64,000 nucleotides of DNA, taken from the NCBI GenBank assembly GCA_014529385.2, contig CM043964.1, positions 1,772,997 through 1,836,996 on the forward strand, read 5' to 3'. Made by a program: the position numbers and the translations under genes. Position 1 is the first letter of the stretch. Every line of letters starts with the position of its first letter. Source of the stretch: Adiantum capillus-veneris. Its lineage: Eukaryota; Streptophyta; Polypodiopsida; Polypodiales; Pteridaceae. Below are positions 1 to 10,427 of this stretch, piece after piece. The notes beneath the pieces are model-generated. The model was given only the letters and a program-made list of their open reading frames with translations, was not told the origin of the DNA and searched no databases.

Positions 1-316
1 ACCTAAGTAAATCCGTGGGTCAAAGAGGTCAAAAAAGTGACTTTTTTCAAAAACTTTCAAATAAACCCTATTTACCCTTAAAAAGTGGCCCAACATATAT
101 ACATATATATAAAAAAAAGCTAAACTACTCACAATTCAACATTTTTTGACTCCGTCCAAAACTTTTAAGAAATTCCCCCCAAAATTGACCACCTTCCCTC
201 CTAATCTAAGCTCCTCTCCTACACCCATCCCCCTTGCAACTGCACCTGCTGCTGCACCTACACACCCATCTCCTTTCCATCTCTCCATCCTTCTCTCTCC
301 ATCTCTCCATCCTACA
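1..316. other. leader stretch without a recognisable gene
   Basis: AT-rich sequence followed by a pyrimidine-rich stretch (about 170-315) rich in CTCC and CATCC. It may be the 5' flank or untranslated region of the transposase-like gene that follows. I see no coding signal. Confidence 0.4.
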
Positions 317-3150
317 ATGCCTCTTGACGACGTGACCAGTTTCCCTACAAGCTATTCATGCGGTAGGTATCCAGGGCTTTTCCTGCGCCTACCTCAAGAG
401 TATGTTCCGACAAAGAAGACATGCTTGGGTACATTACCTTCAGCCAACGAACGCCACTCTCAAGGGGAGAAGAAGGTGGATCTCTGGACAGAGGGATGCT
501 TGTACCCAAAGGATCCTTCTCTCAATGTCCATCCGCCTTTTACAAACCTTCCATCATTGTTGCAATATGTTGGAAATGGAGAGCAAGGTTTTTTGGGCTA
601 TTGCAAGAGACTCGACAGAGACACGAGATTGCTCGATCCGAGATCTACCTGCATCATTGGCAGTTGCTGAATGGGAGTTTCCACAATCTTCAAGATCATA
701 TGAAAAAAGCTACTAGTGCACTCGAGGAGGCAAAGAGAACCATCGCAACCAAGGAAAATGAAAGTAAAAAGCTTGAGGATACTCTCTCACACATGAAGAG
801 TACTGCCATGGGAGGTAGGGTGAGGAAACAAAGTTGTTTGAAATTCAGACTCTTGCTCCAGGTGGTGGGGCAAGAAAACGAGGGGGTGACAGCTATGAGG
901 TAAGATGTTCTGTCCCTCATGTTGTTCAAGTCTAGTACAACTCATCATTGTTGTTTTGGGTAGTAGGAACTTCGTCCAAGAAACATGTGGAGATGAGAAT
1001 GCGTCAGCTCGGGCATCTTTACTTGGTTCTTGTTTCAGCAAAGAGGAATTTATTGGGATGCTTGATGATCCAGAGGAAAAACACTTGGAAGACTCAATCA
1101 CTAAGAGAGTTCTTAGTGATTTTTTAAATATTTTCACTAACCTAGATGTTCAAGATATTTGTGATGCTGTTGGGATTAGTACGAAGGGATATCAAGCAAT
1201 ACATCAAGTGTTAAAAGATGCATTAAGAAGGTGAGGAGTCACGAAAAACCTATTCTTACTTCCTCACAGAGTGGAGATTGCCAAGAGGGTGTCAAATGAA
1301 GACGTTGTTCACCGATTAGGGGACTACTTGTATATTAAGGACACGATGCCTCTTCAGCCGCTCCGTAGAAAATCGCAAGGAAGGAAGGGCCGCGGGAAGG
1401 GAAGTAGTGTTGTTTCTAACAGTGTGTTGCAGACCGAAAGCTTTGTTTACACCAAATTCAACAATATCTTTGTGGACTTGATACGATTGCAGCAGTCCAT
1501 GGATGTTTTCTACAATTTGAGTGATGCAGGGTAGTTTAGGGTTTCCTACATGCTCTATGATGTGTCATAACATGCATTCTGAGGCTTTATATTGTTGGCA
1601 GTTCTTGAAGGCAAGCTTGTGTTTGTGCTGAAGTTGGATGAGTGTGTAATTGTAAAAGGGAGAAAGTTGGAGATAATGAGCATCACGCTTATGAATGAAG
1701 CCCTAGCTTATGCCAAGCAATCTTGCAGTTTGAGTGAAGTGACAAAGCCGTCTTTTAGTGTGCAATCAGGGAAGGATATATGGTGGCTTGGTGCAATTGA
1801 AGTTCCGAAAGAGACACATGAAGTCCTTGCATGGATTTTTAGTAGAATCCCATGGGTCACAGAAGTCATTAAAGCTCAAATAAACGGTGAGAAGCTCACG
1901 GTTACAGGGCGTGGGGAGTTTGATGTTGAATGGCATTTAGGTGGTGTTCTAAAGACCATAAACTGCATGCTTGGATGCAAACAAGGTGCAAATTCTTTAT
2001 TTTAATGCCCATTCTGTGTGAAAGGGCACAAGACAAGTCGAGCAACTCAAGTGGAAGGTCAGGACGAAGATAATGATGATCATATAAATAGGAAGTGGCA
2101 AACTTCAGTTCTTTCATGTGATATGCTAGAGGTGCCCGATAGGGATAGCAAAGATCCTGGGTGGAACCCCATAATTCCCTTCTCCCTCAACATTGTTCAC
2201 TTTTGTACATTGCATGCGTTTATGCGAATATTTGATAGGATGCTAAAGCATCACATTGATTATGCTTTCACAATGAAGCCCCTTCAACGGTCAAAAGACT
2301 CCTTGCAGGGGGTGGAGACGCTCCTTAATGAGATTGGATGTCACCGATCAAGGGTGAACATTGTAGCAGAGACTTGTAGGGAGAAGACATATGAGGTGGC
2401 ACAAAAGGTTTCCATGAATGGAGCCAAGGCACGTCGACTTTTCAAGAAGATGTCAAAGTCTCCAATGCAGGTACCCAAAGCAAGTGTCGATCTAGCAAGT
2501 GAGAAGCGGTGGGAGTTGTGGAAAGATTTGTGTTCATGCAGGACGGACAAAGATCCCAATGTGGAGGTTGCTAACCAACGCAAGCTAGTATGGTCATCCT
2601 TTCAAAAGGTTGTGCAATTGATGAATCTTTCAAGCACCACCGTTGAGCAACGAGAGGAGTTCAAGAAGGTGCTTTATGAGTTCACAAAGCCCGTTAAGGA
2701 CAGATGGTCTGAAAGCAAAATTACACAATACATGGTTTGTTTTAACGAACTTAATAGATACACAATGTTTGAAAATGAAACTTTTTTATTGGCTTATCTC
2801 CTTTTTGGTTGTTTTAGCACATTCTCTATGCGCATGGTGCATACTTCATGGACCGCTATGGTTCGCTTGATATATGGAGTACACAAGGCATGGAGAAGTC
2901 CCACTATCGAGCCAAAGGAGTCTACTTCAAGAATACTCAGCATGGTGGTGGTGGTTCACACTCCAACTACCTCCATAGATGTTTAACTGGTTTTTTAGGC
3001 ACACCTTTGGGAGAACTCGCACTACTGAGAAGGCAAGAGAGTCGGTGTTAGCAAAGAAGTTATGCAATACCTCCCGTACTACAACATCCTAGAAGTGGAA
3101 ATGCTCGCAAGCGGCCCTGGGCCATGAGGCTTGGCATGCAACTAAGTATC
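317..3150 (+). pseudogene. decayed multi-exon transposase-like gene
   Basis: A series of open segments joined by splice-like borders. The early part (about 597-814) is a coiled-coil segment with Lys/Glu-rich heptads. Later exons are roughly 964-1230, 1270-1530, 1602-2734 and 2818-3050; donors GTGAGG at 1231 and GTTTGT at 2735 and acceptors CACAG at 1269 and TTTTAG at 2817 are good, and the 1230/1270 and 2734/2818 joins are in phase. The body has a Gly-Gly segment followed by a CPFC cysteine pair near 2005, then 'LHAFMRIFDRMLK' and near the end 'STQGMEKSHYRAKG'. This order resembles large uncharacterised transposase-like proteins I recall from animals and oomycetes; that assignment is from memory and weak. 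It looks dead: TAA sits in frame at 2003-2005 just before CPFC, the frame shifts near 590 and near 2980, and other joins are out of phase. Confidence 0.45.
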
Positions 3151-3280
3151 GAAAAGGCAGCGTTTGGGTGTCGCATCAGCCGTCCGCATCATCCAAGTTT
3201 ACTTGTTAAATTCAATTAATTTATTTGAATTTCACTTAATTGGCCGCATAGTGTGAAAGGGCCCAAATCCCAAAAAACCC

Positions 3281-3289
3281 TATTTAAAG
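3281..3289 (+). promoter_or_regulatory. TATA-like box upstream of the H3-like gene
   Basis: TATTTAAAG lies 44 bases before the ATG at 3333, a plausible core-promoter spacing for a short 5' leader. No other promoter element is recognised. Confidence 0.35.
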
Positions 3290-3332
3290 GTTGAAGGTGC
3301 TCATTTTGTCATTTTCCATACTAGGTGCTACC

Positions 3333-4258
3333 ATGGCAGAAACAAAACAAACGGCAAGGATTGTATATCCAGAGGGCCCGGATGGCCAACAAATCCAAGC
3401 TAGAGCAATAGAAGTTGGAACTTCACAAGGTCAAGGTGAGGTCCACACAGAAGAAGCTGGAGCTTCAAATCAACATGGTCAGTCCTATACAGAAGCAAAA
3501 GAGAGAAGTAAGCATCGCCTTGTTGTCTATTCATCGGACTCCAACAATTCTAAGGGCAACACGGCGGATGAGAGCGACCAAGGCAAAGAAACAAACAACC
3601 AAAAGCAGTCGTCAGAAGAGACGCAAATGGATGAAGATCCCCCATGGGTTGGCGTCAAAATACAAACTTATGCCGCTCATGCTCCAAAGAGACGCAAATG
3701 GATGAAGATCCCCCATGGGTTGGCGTCAAAATACAAACTTATGCCGCTCACATGTCTATTGGGGGTAAGACACTCCCTAAAGGGAGTGGACCCACACCAT
3801 CAGATCTGCTCAATAGTGAAGAGCACAAATCAGATGAAGAGTGGGTGGAATCGGATTATGAGGTGTTGGAGGTGCCTGTGCGGCCCAAAAAGAGAAAGAG
3901 CATTGTCTACAAGAAGAGGAAGCAAGATGCCCCAACGCGTGCAACAAAAGCACCTCCTCGTCGAACTCAGAAGGTGCGTAAGCGTAGTCGTGCTTTTGTG
4001 GAGATTTGCCACTATCAAAAGAGCACAGAGCTCTTGATTCGGAGGGCCTCTTTTGCAAGGCTTTGCAGGGAGGTTTTGCACATGTACAACAGTGAGTTTC
4101 GGATGGGCGTCGTGGCCATAGAGGCTGCCCAAGAGGCAGCAGAGCAATATCTAACTAGCATATTTGAGGATGCGAACCTATGTGCCATCCATGCAAAGCG
4201 TGTAACGATTATGCCCAAGGATATGCAGCTTGCTCGCCATTTGCGTCATGAGCAATAG
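3333..4258 (+). pseudogene. divergent histone H3-like variant, frame broken by a tandem duplication
   Basis: Histone H3 packages DNA as part of the nucleosome core. The protein begins MAETKQTAR, close to the H3 tail start MARTKQTAR, keeping the K4 and R8 positions but with R2 changed to E and the K9/S10 region replaced. The 3' part encodes a recognisable H3 histone fold: [11 protein letters not shown], then [28 protein letters not shown] and a short basic end, stopping at TAG 4256-4258. Loop 1 has the same length as canonical H3, not the longer loop usual in CENH3. Between tail and fold lies an unusually long acidic, then Lys/Arg-rich linker, so the protein would be about 280 residues against 136 for H3. 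A 71-bp net duplication (3618-3759) puts tail and fold in different frames; without its length the two are in one frame. The start is chosen because the H3-like tail begins there. It could be a recent pseudogene, an assembly or allele artefact, or a gene read through splicing. Confidence 0.75.
3618..3759 (+). repeat. tandem duplication, period 71 bp, inside the H3-like gene
   Basis: Two copies start with GAGACGCAAATGG at 3618 and 3689. About 62-64 bases are identical, plus a short filler (TGCTCCA) at the end of unit one. As 71 is not a multiple of three, it shifts the frame. Confidence 0.95.
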
Positions 4259-4493
4259 CTTGTAATTAGTCATCAAACCTTTTTTGTATTTACGGAACTT
4301 CCAAGATTGGGAAGAATTTGAATATAAGCGTCTTTTGATTGTATACCCCATTCTTTGTGCATTGTATTGCTTTAATTGTGTACCATGCGATGTAGTAGTG
4401 GTCCATGTTTTGTCTACCTTCTTTTGTATTTATGTAGCTTAAAGCTTGCCATTGGGAAAACTTGCCTACGTTAAGCACCCTGGCTAAGTCAAG

Positions 4494-4778
4494 CATGCAC
4501 TTCCTGATGCATCCATGCCATGTGAAAGGGCTTGGAATTCCTTGGAAAGGTCTTGAAATCTATGTGAAAGGGCTTGGAATTCCCCTAAAGTGGCTACCAC
4601 AAGGGCGCGCATTTCGTGCTTCCAAAGGCAGATGAATGGACAAAATGCGTGCCCTTGTGGCAGCCACTCTTAGGGCATTCCAAGCCCTTTCCAAGGCTTT
4701 CCAAAAAAATTTACCAAGCATTAGGGATACTTCCCTTGCTTCAATGCTTCACATAGCATGGATGCATCAGGAAGTGCA
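4494..4778. mobile_element. fold-back MITE-like element
   Basis: Outer inverted arms about 29 bases long (4494-4523 and 4750-4778, containing CTTCCTGATGCATCCATGC and its complement) enclose a second long inverted pair (about 4572-4614 and 4643-4685, including CCACAAGGGCGCGCATTT). There is no coding capacity. Target duplication is not evident. Confidence 0.6.
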
Positions 4779-4865
4779 TACCCCACTAAGTCCATTAGCA
4801 TTGATTTTTTGAAGCATGGTTGTCTCTTGTGTTTGGGTTTTTCTCCAAAATGGGCTTGAGATGCT

Positions 4866-4955
4866 CCAAAATGGGCTACCACAAGGGCGCGCATTTGCCC
4901 TTTCCATAAGTTGATGGAAGACCCAAATGCGCTCCCTTGTGACAGCCCATTTTGG
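4866..4955. repeat. second hairpin related to the fold-back element
   Basis: Arms 4866-4896 and 4925-4955 match in about 28 of 31 positions as inverted copies. The arm shares the core ACCACAAGGGCGCGCATTT with the preceding element. Confidence 0.7.
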
Positions 4956-4979
4956 CTTGTGGCAACCCATTTTGGGGCC

Positions 4980-5160
4980 TCCCAAGCTCTTTAGTAGGCA
5001 TATCACTAACTTTGGAAGCCAAACATATAACAAAGTAGGCATATCAATAATTTTGGGGCCTCCCAAAGCCCATTAGTAGGCATATCAATAATTTTGGTGC
5101 TTCTCATAAAAACATTGGAAGCCAAACATATAACAAATTCAAAAGCTTGCAAGTAAGACA
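4980..5160. repeat. short direct repeats
   Basis: TTAGTAGGCATATCA and GGAAGCCAAACATATAACAAA each recur between about 4990 and 5140. No gene is seen here. Confidence 0.6.
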
Positions 5161-5277
5161 AAGTTATAGACACCAAAAAGTAGTTTCATTAAAGAAATCA
5201 ACGCTTTACATGATATCCGGATTTTACTTTAGGATCTTTCGAATTATAATTTTCTGGCACTTTGCCTTTTGGGGTGG

Positions 5278-6720
5278 CTACCTGTTAAGCAAAGTGGTTG
5301 TAATTTCTTGGGTGTCATTAACCCCTACATCTTGGTTCATGCCAACATGGGTGATGAGGCGCCTGCGAAAGTTGACACCGAAAATGAATATTGCAAAATC
5401 TTTCTTTACAAGCACTACAAGGTTGGCCAATTGGGCAAGGGTTGTTAAGCACAATGTCTTGGAGTGCGAACGGAGGGCAAAAATGTTGTAGTGTCCATTG
5501 GGGGAGTAGTCGGCATGCAAAAACACCATGTCACCAATCGGAAGTATGCCGAAGTAGTGAGCAAGTGTCACTTGAGGTTCGAACGACGTCCTTCTCCCCC
5601 CTGACCATTGCGCCCATGCGTCAACCTCCAAAACATCCTAAAACACATAGGTTTTGTGAGAAATATGGCAAAACATTAGTTATAACATTAACAAAATCAT
5701 TTGTAACAATCAAATTTAAGTGAGAATCTATACCTCTTGTCTACAATCCTCCTCATCAGCATCCGGGTGCAAGTGAAGATCCACACTTGAATTCCCCTTT
5801 GGATCAAGCAAAACAGGTGTTGTAGCACGAGATGGTGAATCCACTTTTGTGCGTTCCGCCAAACACATGGCTTGCACGGCCACAAACTCCTCCTCAGAGA
5901 CCTTTGCCTGCTTGGCCACTGCCACCTCGTCTTGTACAATCGCCATTGTGTCCGCCACAGTATTCCCCATGGGTAGTAGGAGATCATCATCATGGGAAGT
6001 GGTGGTATCAACGTTAAACTTTGCATGGGCATCGAGGATGGTGAAACACTTATCCATGCGAAGCTCAAAGGATTTCTCCAGATCATGCACAAACAGAAAC
6101 TCCTCCCCACCCACCACAATGGAGGAGAAACGGGTAATCTCTACCTCAAGGATGGCATCCTGAGTGCTCGTTCCTTCTGGAAGCCCGGAGGACGAACCGA
6201 CAGATGGAGAGGCCTCAAAGAAGCCTTGAATCCCTACAGGGTAGGTCAAGGCAAGCGTCCTCTCCTCTACGGATGTGTCAATGGGCGCAAGCTTGGGGTC
6301 CTTCACATCAGCCACGACCCCGTCGATCTGCAAGGTGGGCATACAAATCGCCCTGAGCTTCATGCATTTTTCATAACCCAACCCGATTTGGAAACCACCT
6401 TGACCCTCCACTCTCAATCTCTTGAGCACATCACTTCATACATTTGCACGTGCATGGGGAGATTCATTGTTGAGTTACCAAACCGGCAAGGGCAATGGGT
6501 CCCTGAGGGCCTTCTGCACCACATCTACAAAGGGGACAGACCATTTCATCAGCGGCTTGCACGGTTTGCCACCATAGAACAATCCGCCCGACAATATGTG
6601 CGGCTTGAAGATGATGATGTGCGAGCAATGCACAAGGGGAAGATCGGAAACACTTTTTTCTCTATCCAGGCCATAACGATCTTCCTCCTTCATGAGTGCC
6701 CAGCAGGCCCTGACGTAGCG
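5278..6720 (-). CDS. unrecognised spliced gene (at least three exons)
   Basis: Read on the minus strand: exon 6720-6480, exon about 6433-5734 and exon 5637-5278 (TAG stop at 5280-5278). The last join is well supported: donor CAAGAG|GTATAG, acceptor TGTTTTAG|GATG, in phase, linking an acidic segment ending CRQE to DVLEVDAWAQW. The upstream border (donor TTTG|GTAACT, acceptor GAAG|TGATG) would give a 45-base intron and is less sure. An acceptor CTCGGTAG precedes 6720, so a further 5' exon is likely but not resolved. Exon two has an acidic middle (a DDDLLLP region) and exon three the segment FEPQVTLAHYFG. I recognise no domain. A 248-codon open frame lies opposite on the plus strand; I prefer the minus gene because of its splice signals. 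It may be a transposon-borne gene. Confidence 0.4.
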
Positions 6721-6759
6721 CTACCGAGAGTAAAATAGATAACAGAAATGAAATGTACT

Positions 6760-7340
6760 TAGCTTAAAAATCGCATTGGCGTCCAGTCGAGAATGGTGAT
6801 ACACCAAAAAATTGTCGAAAAAAGTAGACAGTCGGACGGACGGTCTACGAGTAGGTCGAGTCCGCGGCGTCCAGTCTCTCATATCCCCAAAGCAGATAGC
6901 AGTGGCGGCCGGAAGAGAATTCCACAAATTATATTGGTAATTGACAATTCGTTGATATTTTTTTTATTATTATTAATACGACGATGACATGATCCTTGGC
7001 AGGTGCGGCTCAAGCTTGTTAATTGGTTTCAAATAGGGATCCACGACTTCAAGGAAAAAAAATTATATGCCAATGCCGGCCAATTGATGGGATCATAAGA
7101 GGAAAATTGATACCTTTTTAAGTTTCGTGGAGACTTAGACTTGCAGTCGGCGATTGAAGGAGGGTGACCAGAGTTTGTCGAGGGCCAAGGTTATGGAGAA
7201 AAGGAGTGGGCGAGTAGGCTCTTAACAAAAGTAGGCTTTTAAGATTCAAAAAGAAAAGGGTATTTTAAGCTTCAAGAATGTAGAAGACCGAATTCAAAGG
7301 CTCAAAAAGAAGTTGAAGCTAACTTTACTTTATGCTAACT
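6760..7340. other. gene-free stretch
   Basis: No convincing gene. The part nearest 6760-6930 may hold an upstream exon of the preceding minus-strand gene, but its phase does not fit. Confidence 0.3.
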
Positions 7341-7720
7341 TTTATGCATGACAAAGAAAAAAACACTGGCAGCGTGCAGTTTTGGAGAGTTCACAGTGCC
7401 ATTGGAATTGAGGTGATGGCAAGCTGGAGAGTTTGAAATTGGTCTTGAAGCAGTAGACAAAAATGATCAGCAATGTATGGCGCTCCCTTTGATGCAATTC
7501 ATATTGAATTTGAAGCAAGTCTATTATGAAGCTTAGTGTAAGTATAAGTAGAGGTTCCTGCGGTAGATTGCCAACAAGGTTAATGAGCTCTATTTTTTTG
7601 TATTGTTCATGCTCCGATCCATTATTGGTCATGCTTCGATTATTTGCAAACTCGGGTGTGTCGAATCGAGAATTTCCCTCCTTGAAATTGAAATCTGATT
7701 CCGATTCAATCGAACCTGTT

Positions 7721-7733
7721 GGCTCTGATACCA
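7721..7733 (-). other. tRNA-iMet primer-binding site
   Basis: Minus-strand TGGTATCAGAGCC immediately inside the LTR, the usual copia primer site complementary to initiator Met tRNA. Confidence 0.75.
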
Positions 7734-7734
7734 C

Positions 7735-8362
7735 TGTTGGGAGAAAAGGGGGAGACCGGTTCTTAAAAAATTCTACCTTACTCACAGACATCTCCATCAA
7801 CCTGTCAACCTCTTTTCCCAATTTCCAAGCACACACACACACCTAAACTATCACACACACACACGCACACACAAAGCATGGAAATGTACATAGACAAAAC
7901 TGTAAGAGTGTGTAAGAGAATTGTAAGAGATAATGACTTGATTAGAGAGTACACAGGAAATTAAGCATAGCATAAGAGTGTAGAGAAGAGAATCTGCAAG
8001 AGAAAGGCCTAAATCTAGCCCCAAACTCCATGGCACCTCTCTTGTGGAGTTGGTATTTAATATATTATTTTGAGTTTAAGGTGCCAAAAATTGATGCCCC
8101 TCTTTTTACAACCACTTTACTTGCATGACCCATAAGGGGAGTTCCCACTACAACTATTTACAGAGCCATAGTGGCTTATTGAAATGACGTTCTAAGATAC
8201 TGTGCAAATATAAAATGGCCAAGAGTAATTGCCGTCGCCTCTTCATCAACTCCCCGCATTCCACTCTACAAAATCATCATCAACTCAATTAGTAAAATAA
8301 ATAGACAGCACATATTTAACCATTACGCCCAGCTATCCCAATTGCAACTAACCACTACAACA
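7735..8362 (-). mobile_element. Ty1/copia LTR (about 628 bp), minus orientation
   Basis: Bounded by TGTTG and CAACA inverted ends, with a minus-strand primer-binding site next to it at 7721-7733. It carries (CA)n tracts near 7830-7870 and an AT-rich TATA-like stretch near 8055-8070. About 400-700 bp of internal leader lies to the left (to roughly 7340 or 7030), with no gag or pol; no second LTR is seen. The left limit and target duplication are undetermined. Confidence 0.6.
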
Positions 8363-8377
8363 AGAGGGTGCCCGGTC

Positions 8378-10255
8378 TCATAACAGTTGTTTCCACAGTT
8401 GAGTTCTGTCTCTAACAAAGCCTCCTGCATAAACAGACAAAACCATGCATTGGACAAGGGACTCTACAGCCACCCCCACCCAGTAGGTTCCTTTGCCATA
8501 TTTAGATGGATTCACCTTCCAGGTTTGGGGTATCCCAATAGAAGTACCCCCCAATCCCTTTTCATGTGGGGAGCAGTGCCAGAGGTTCTCTTTAGAGATA
8601 ATAGAAATCCTTTGGGAGATCTCATCTCCAAGAGTTTTTATCTCTTGTAGTCCAATGATATCAACTGGAAAATCATTGATCCAGACCCTAATTTTCTTTG
8701 CTTTGAGAGGGTATGAACCCTTGATATTCCAAGAAACTACTTTCATCGGGGAGTGCATCTATCCTTGCGATTTTTTGACTGGGATCGAGGAGAGGCTTGT
8801 GACACTGAGGTGTGCCCCCTCTTGTTGTCCTTTTGAACTTCCATTGGGGCTGGCCCTACCTCAACATTGACCTTCTAGCTTGAGGCTACGTTTTCTTTGT
8901 TAGGGTCATTGCTTGTAGTCGCCTTGTTTTGGCTTGGTGCTACCGAATGGTCTGCTAGATTCACTTGCCTTTACAATCTTGTGGCAGAATCTTCTTCTTC
9001 CTCTGAGTCCGGTTCAATGGACTTTGCCACATCCAATTCCTCCCACTCTGGTAATGCAGTTAGAAGGGCGAATCTATTGGGACCCCTTGTTTTTCCCTTA
9101 TCCATCTGAGTTTTGTGGGCCATTACTTTCTCTGGCTTGGGGGATTGTGGTGGGGAGACAAGCAGATGAATGCGAGATGCTTTTGTTCGGGGTAGCGTGA
9201 GGAGGGGCTTGGTCTGGTTTAGGGTTTTTCTTTGGGCATTCCCTAACAAAGTGCCCCTTCGTTCCGCAGTGGAAGCATGCATTCGGTAGGTATTTGTAGC
9301 TTATGGGTTGTTCGAAACACTCTCCGTCATTTAATGCAATAAGCATAGATTGGGTGATCTCAACTGAAATGTCCATATCAATGAGAGCCTATGGGCGCCA
9401 TGCAGGGATGTAATCCCCTCTAGGTCTACCTCCTAGTACTTTGCCTAACTACACTCCTATGACTCTGAGGTGGATGTGATTAGTGAAGGGGGAGGTTTGG
9501 CAACTCCACCCAAACAGGAAAGTGATTGAGGGCATCGATCTCCGCTTTGTAATCCTTGTTCCATTTGAACAAGCAGAAGGGGGGTCGCTAGCAACAATCA
9601 TTGCCCAGTGCTTACCACTTGGAATGCCATATCTGCAATTTTGAACACGAAGACGTATTGGTTTCTGGGTAACGCCTGTATAGTCTCAACTTCGGCCCCT
9701 ATTCCCCCCCACTGGTTTCAAATCCACCCGCGTAGCACATCTGCTGGTGGGCAAGGGCCGGCGAGGAGCCCTATTAGGGCCCTGTTTTCCAAATCACTAT
9801 GGGTTTTTCTAACATGAAGAGCAGGAAGAATAACATAGGGCTTACCGGTTCCATGTGGTTGATTGCCTCCTGCAGCAGTCTTGCCACTTCCTCCCTGTTG
9901 AATGCCCGGGGCAAGGCCATGGGTGGCTGGAGCGGTAGGGCCCTCAACAGGATCCGCAGGTAGGGTGAGATGGTTGCTGAGAGAAGAAGCGAAAATCATG
10001 GCGAAGGATCCTCGCGGCTTCAAACTTTTCAGCACTCCCGAGCAGAGGACTATGGTGATCAATGCCGTTGAGAAGTGCTACAGCTAGGGGGTTGTGAGGG
10101 GAGAATGAACTCGGGTCGAAGTCGTTGAGTCCACCGCCATGCAGGAGAGGGTAGTTATTTTTCACAAGCGCTTGATGGGGGCGCGCGCCAGTAGCCCAGA
10201 TACTGGGGGGTCTCGCGCCAAAGCTTTGATGTGGTGAGATGATGGGAGATGTCAT
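8378..10255 (-). pseudogene. 5' part of a plant LINE: ORF1 and start of ORF2
   Basis: On the minus strand, the ORF1 region runs from about 10,255. It shows a DUF4283-like part (ALIGLLAGPCPPADVLRGW, then the stretch around YVFVFKIADMAF near 9660), followed by a CCHC zinc knuckle CFHCGTKGHFVREC (within 9098-9376). ORF2 begins at 8758 with an apurinic-type endonuclease start: VVSWNIKG, then DIIGLQEIKT, the Glu of which is the usual metal ligand. This layout is that of plant L1-like LINEs, which copy themselves by target-primed reverse transcription. ORF1 is broken by frameshifts and stops, and ORF2 ends after about 126 codons where the copia LTR starts, so reverse transcriptase is missing. Confidence 0.75.
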
Positions 10256-10427
10256 CTTGCATGGAGCTTGACAGGAGCCACCACCCAGACAGAGGCTAGA
10301 GCCTAAGGTTCCATTGCTAGAATCAAATTAAAGTCCAGGAACAAAAGTTTTTGCACAAATGTCTTTTTTGATTAGAGTGGCATTGGTGCCTGTAGGTCAG
10401 CATGACAAAACCAACCATATGGGTGTA

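Noticed and set aside
3333-4258. CENH3 (centromeric H3) identity
   Set aside because: Loop 1 is the same length as canonical H3, and the residues after it ([13 protein letters not shown]) are H3-like; a CENH3 usually has a longer loop. Not excluded, but not supported.
5992-6738. 248-codon open frame on the plus strand
   Set aside because: It lies opposite exons with good splice borders on the minus strand and has no recognisable domain; most likely a shadow frame.
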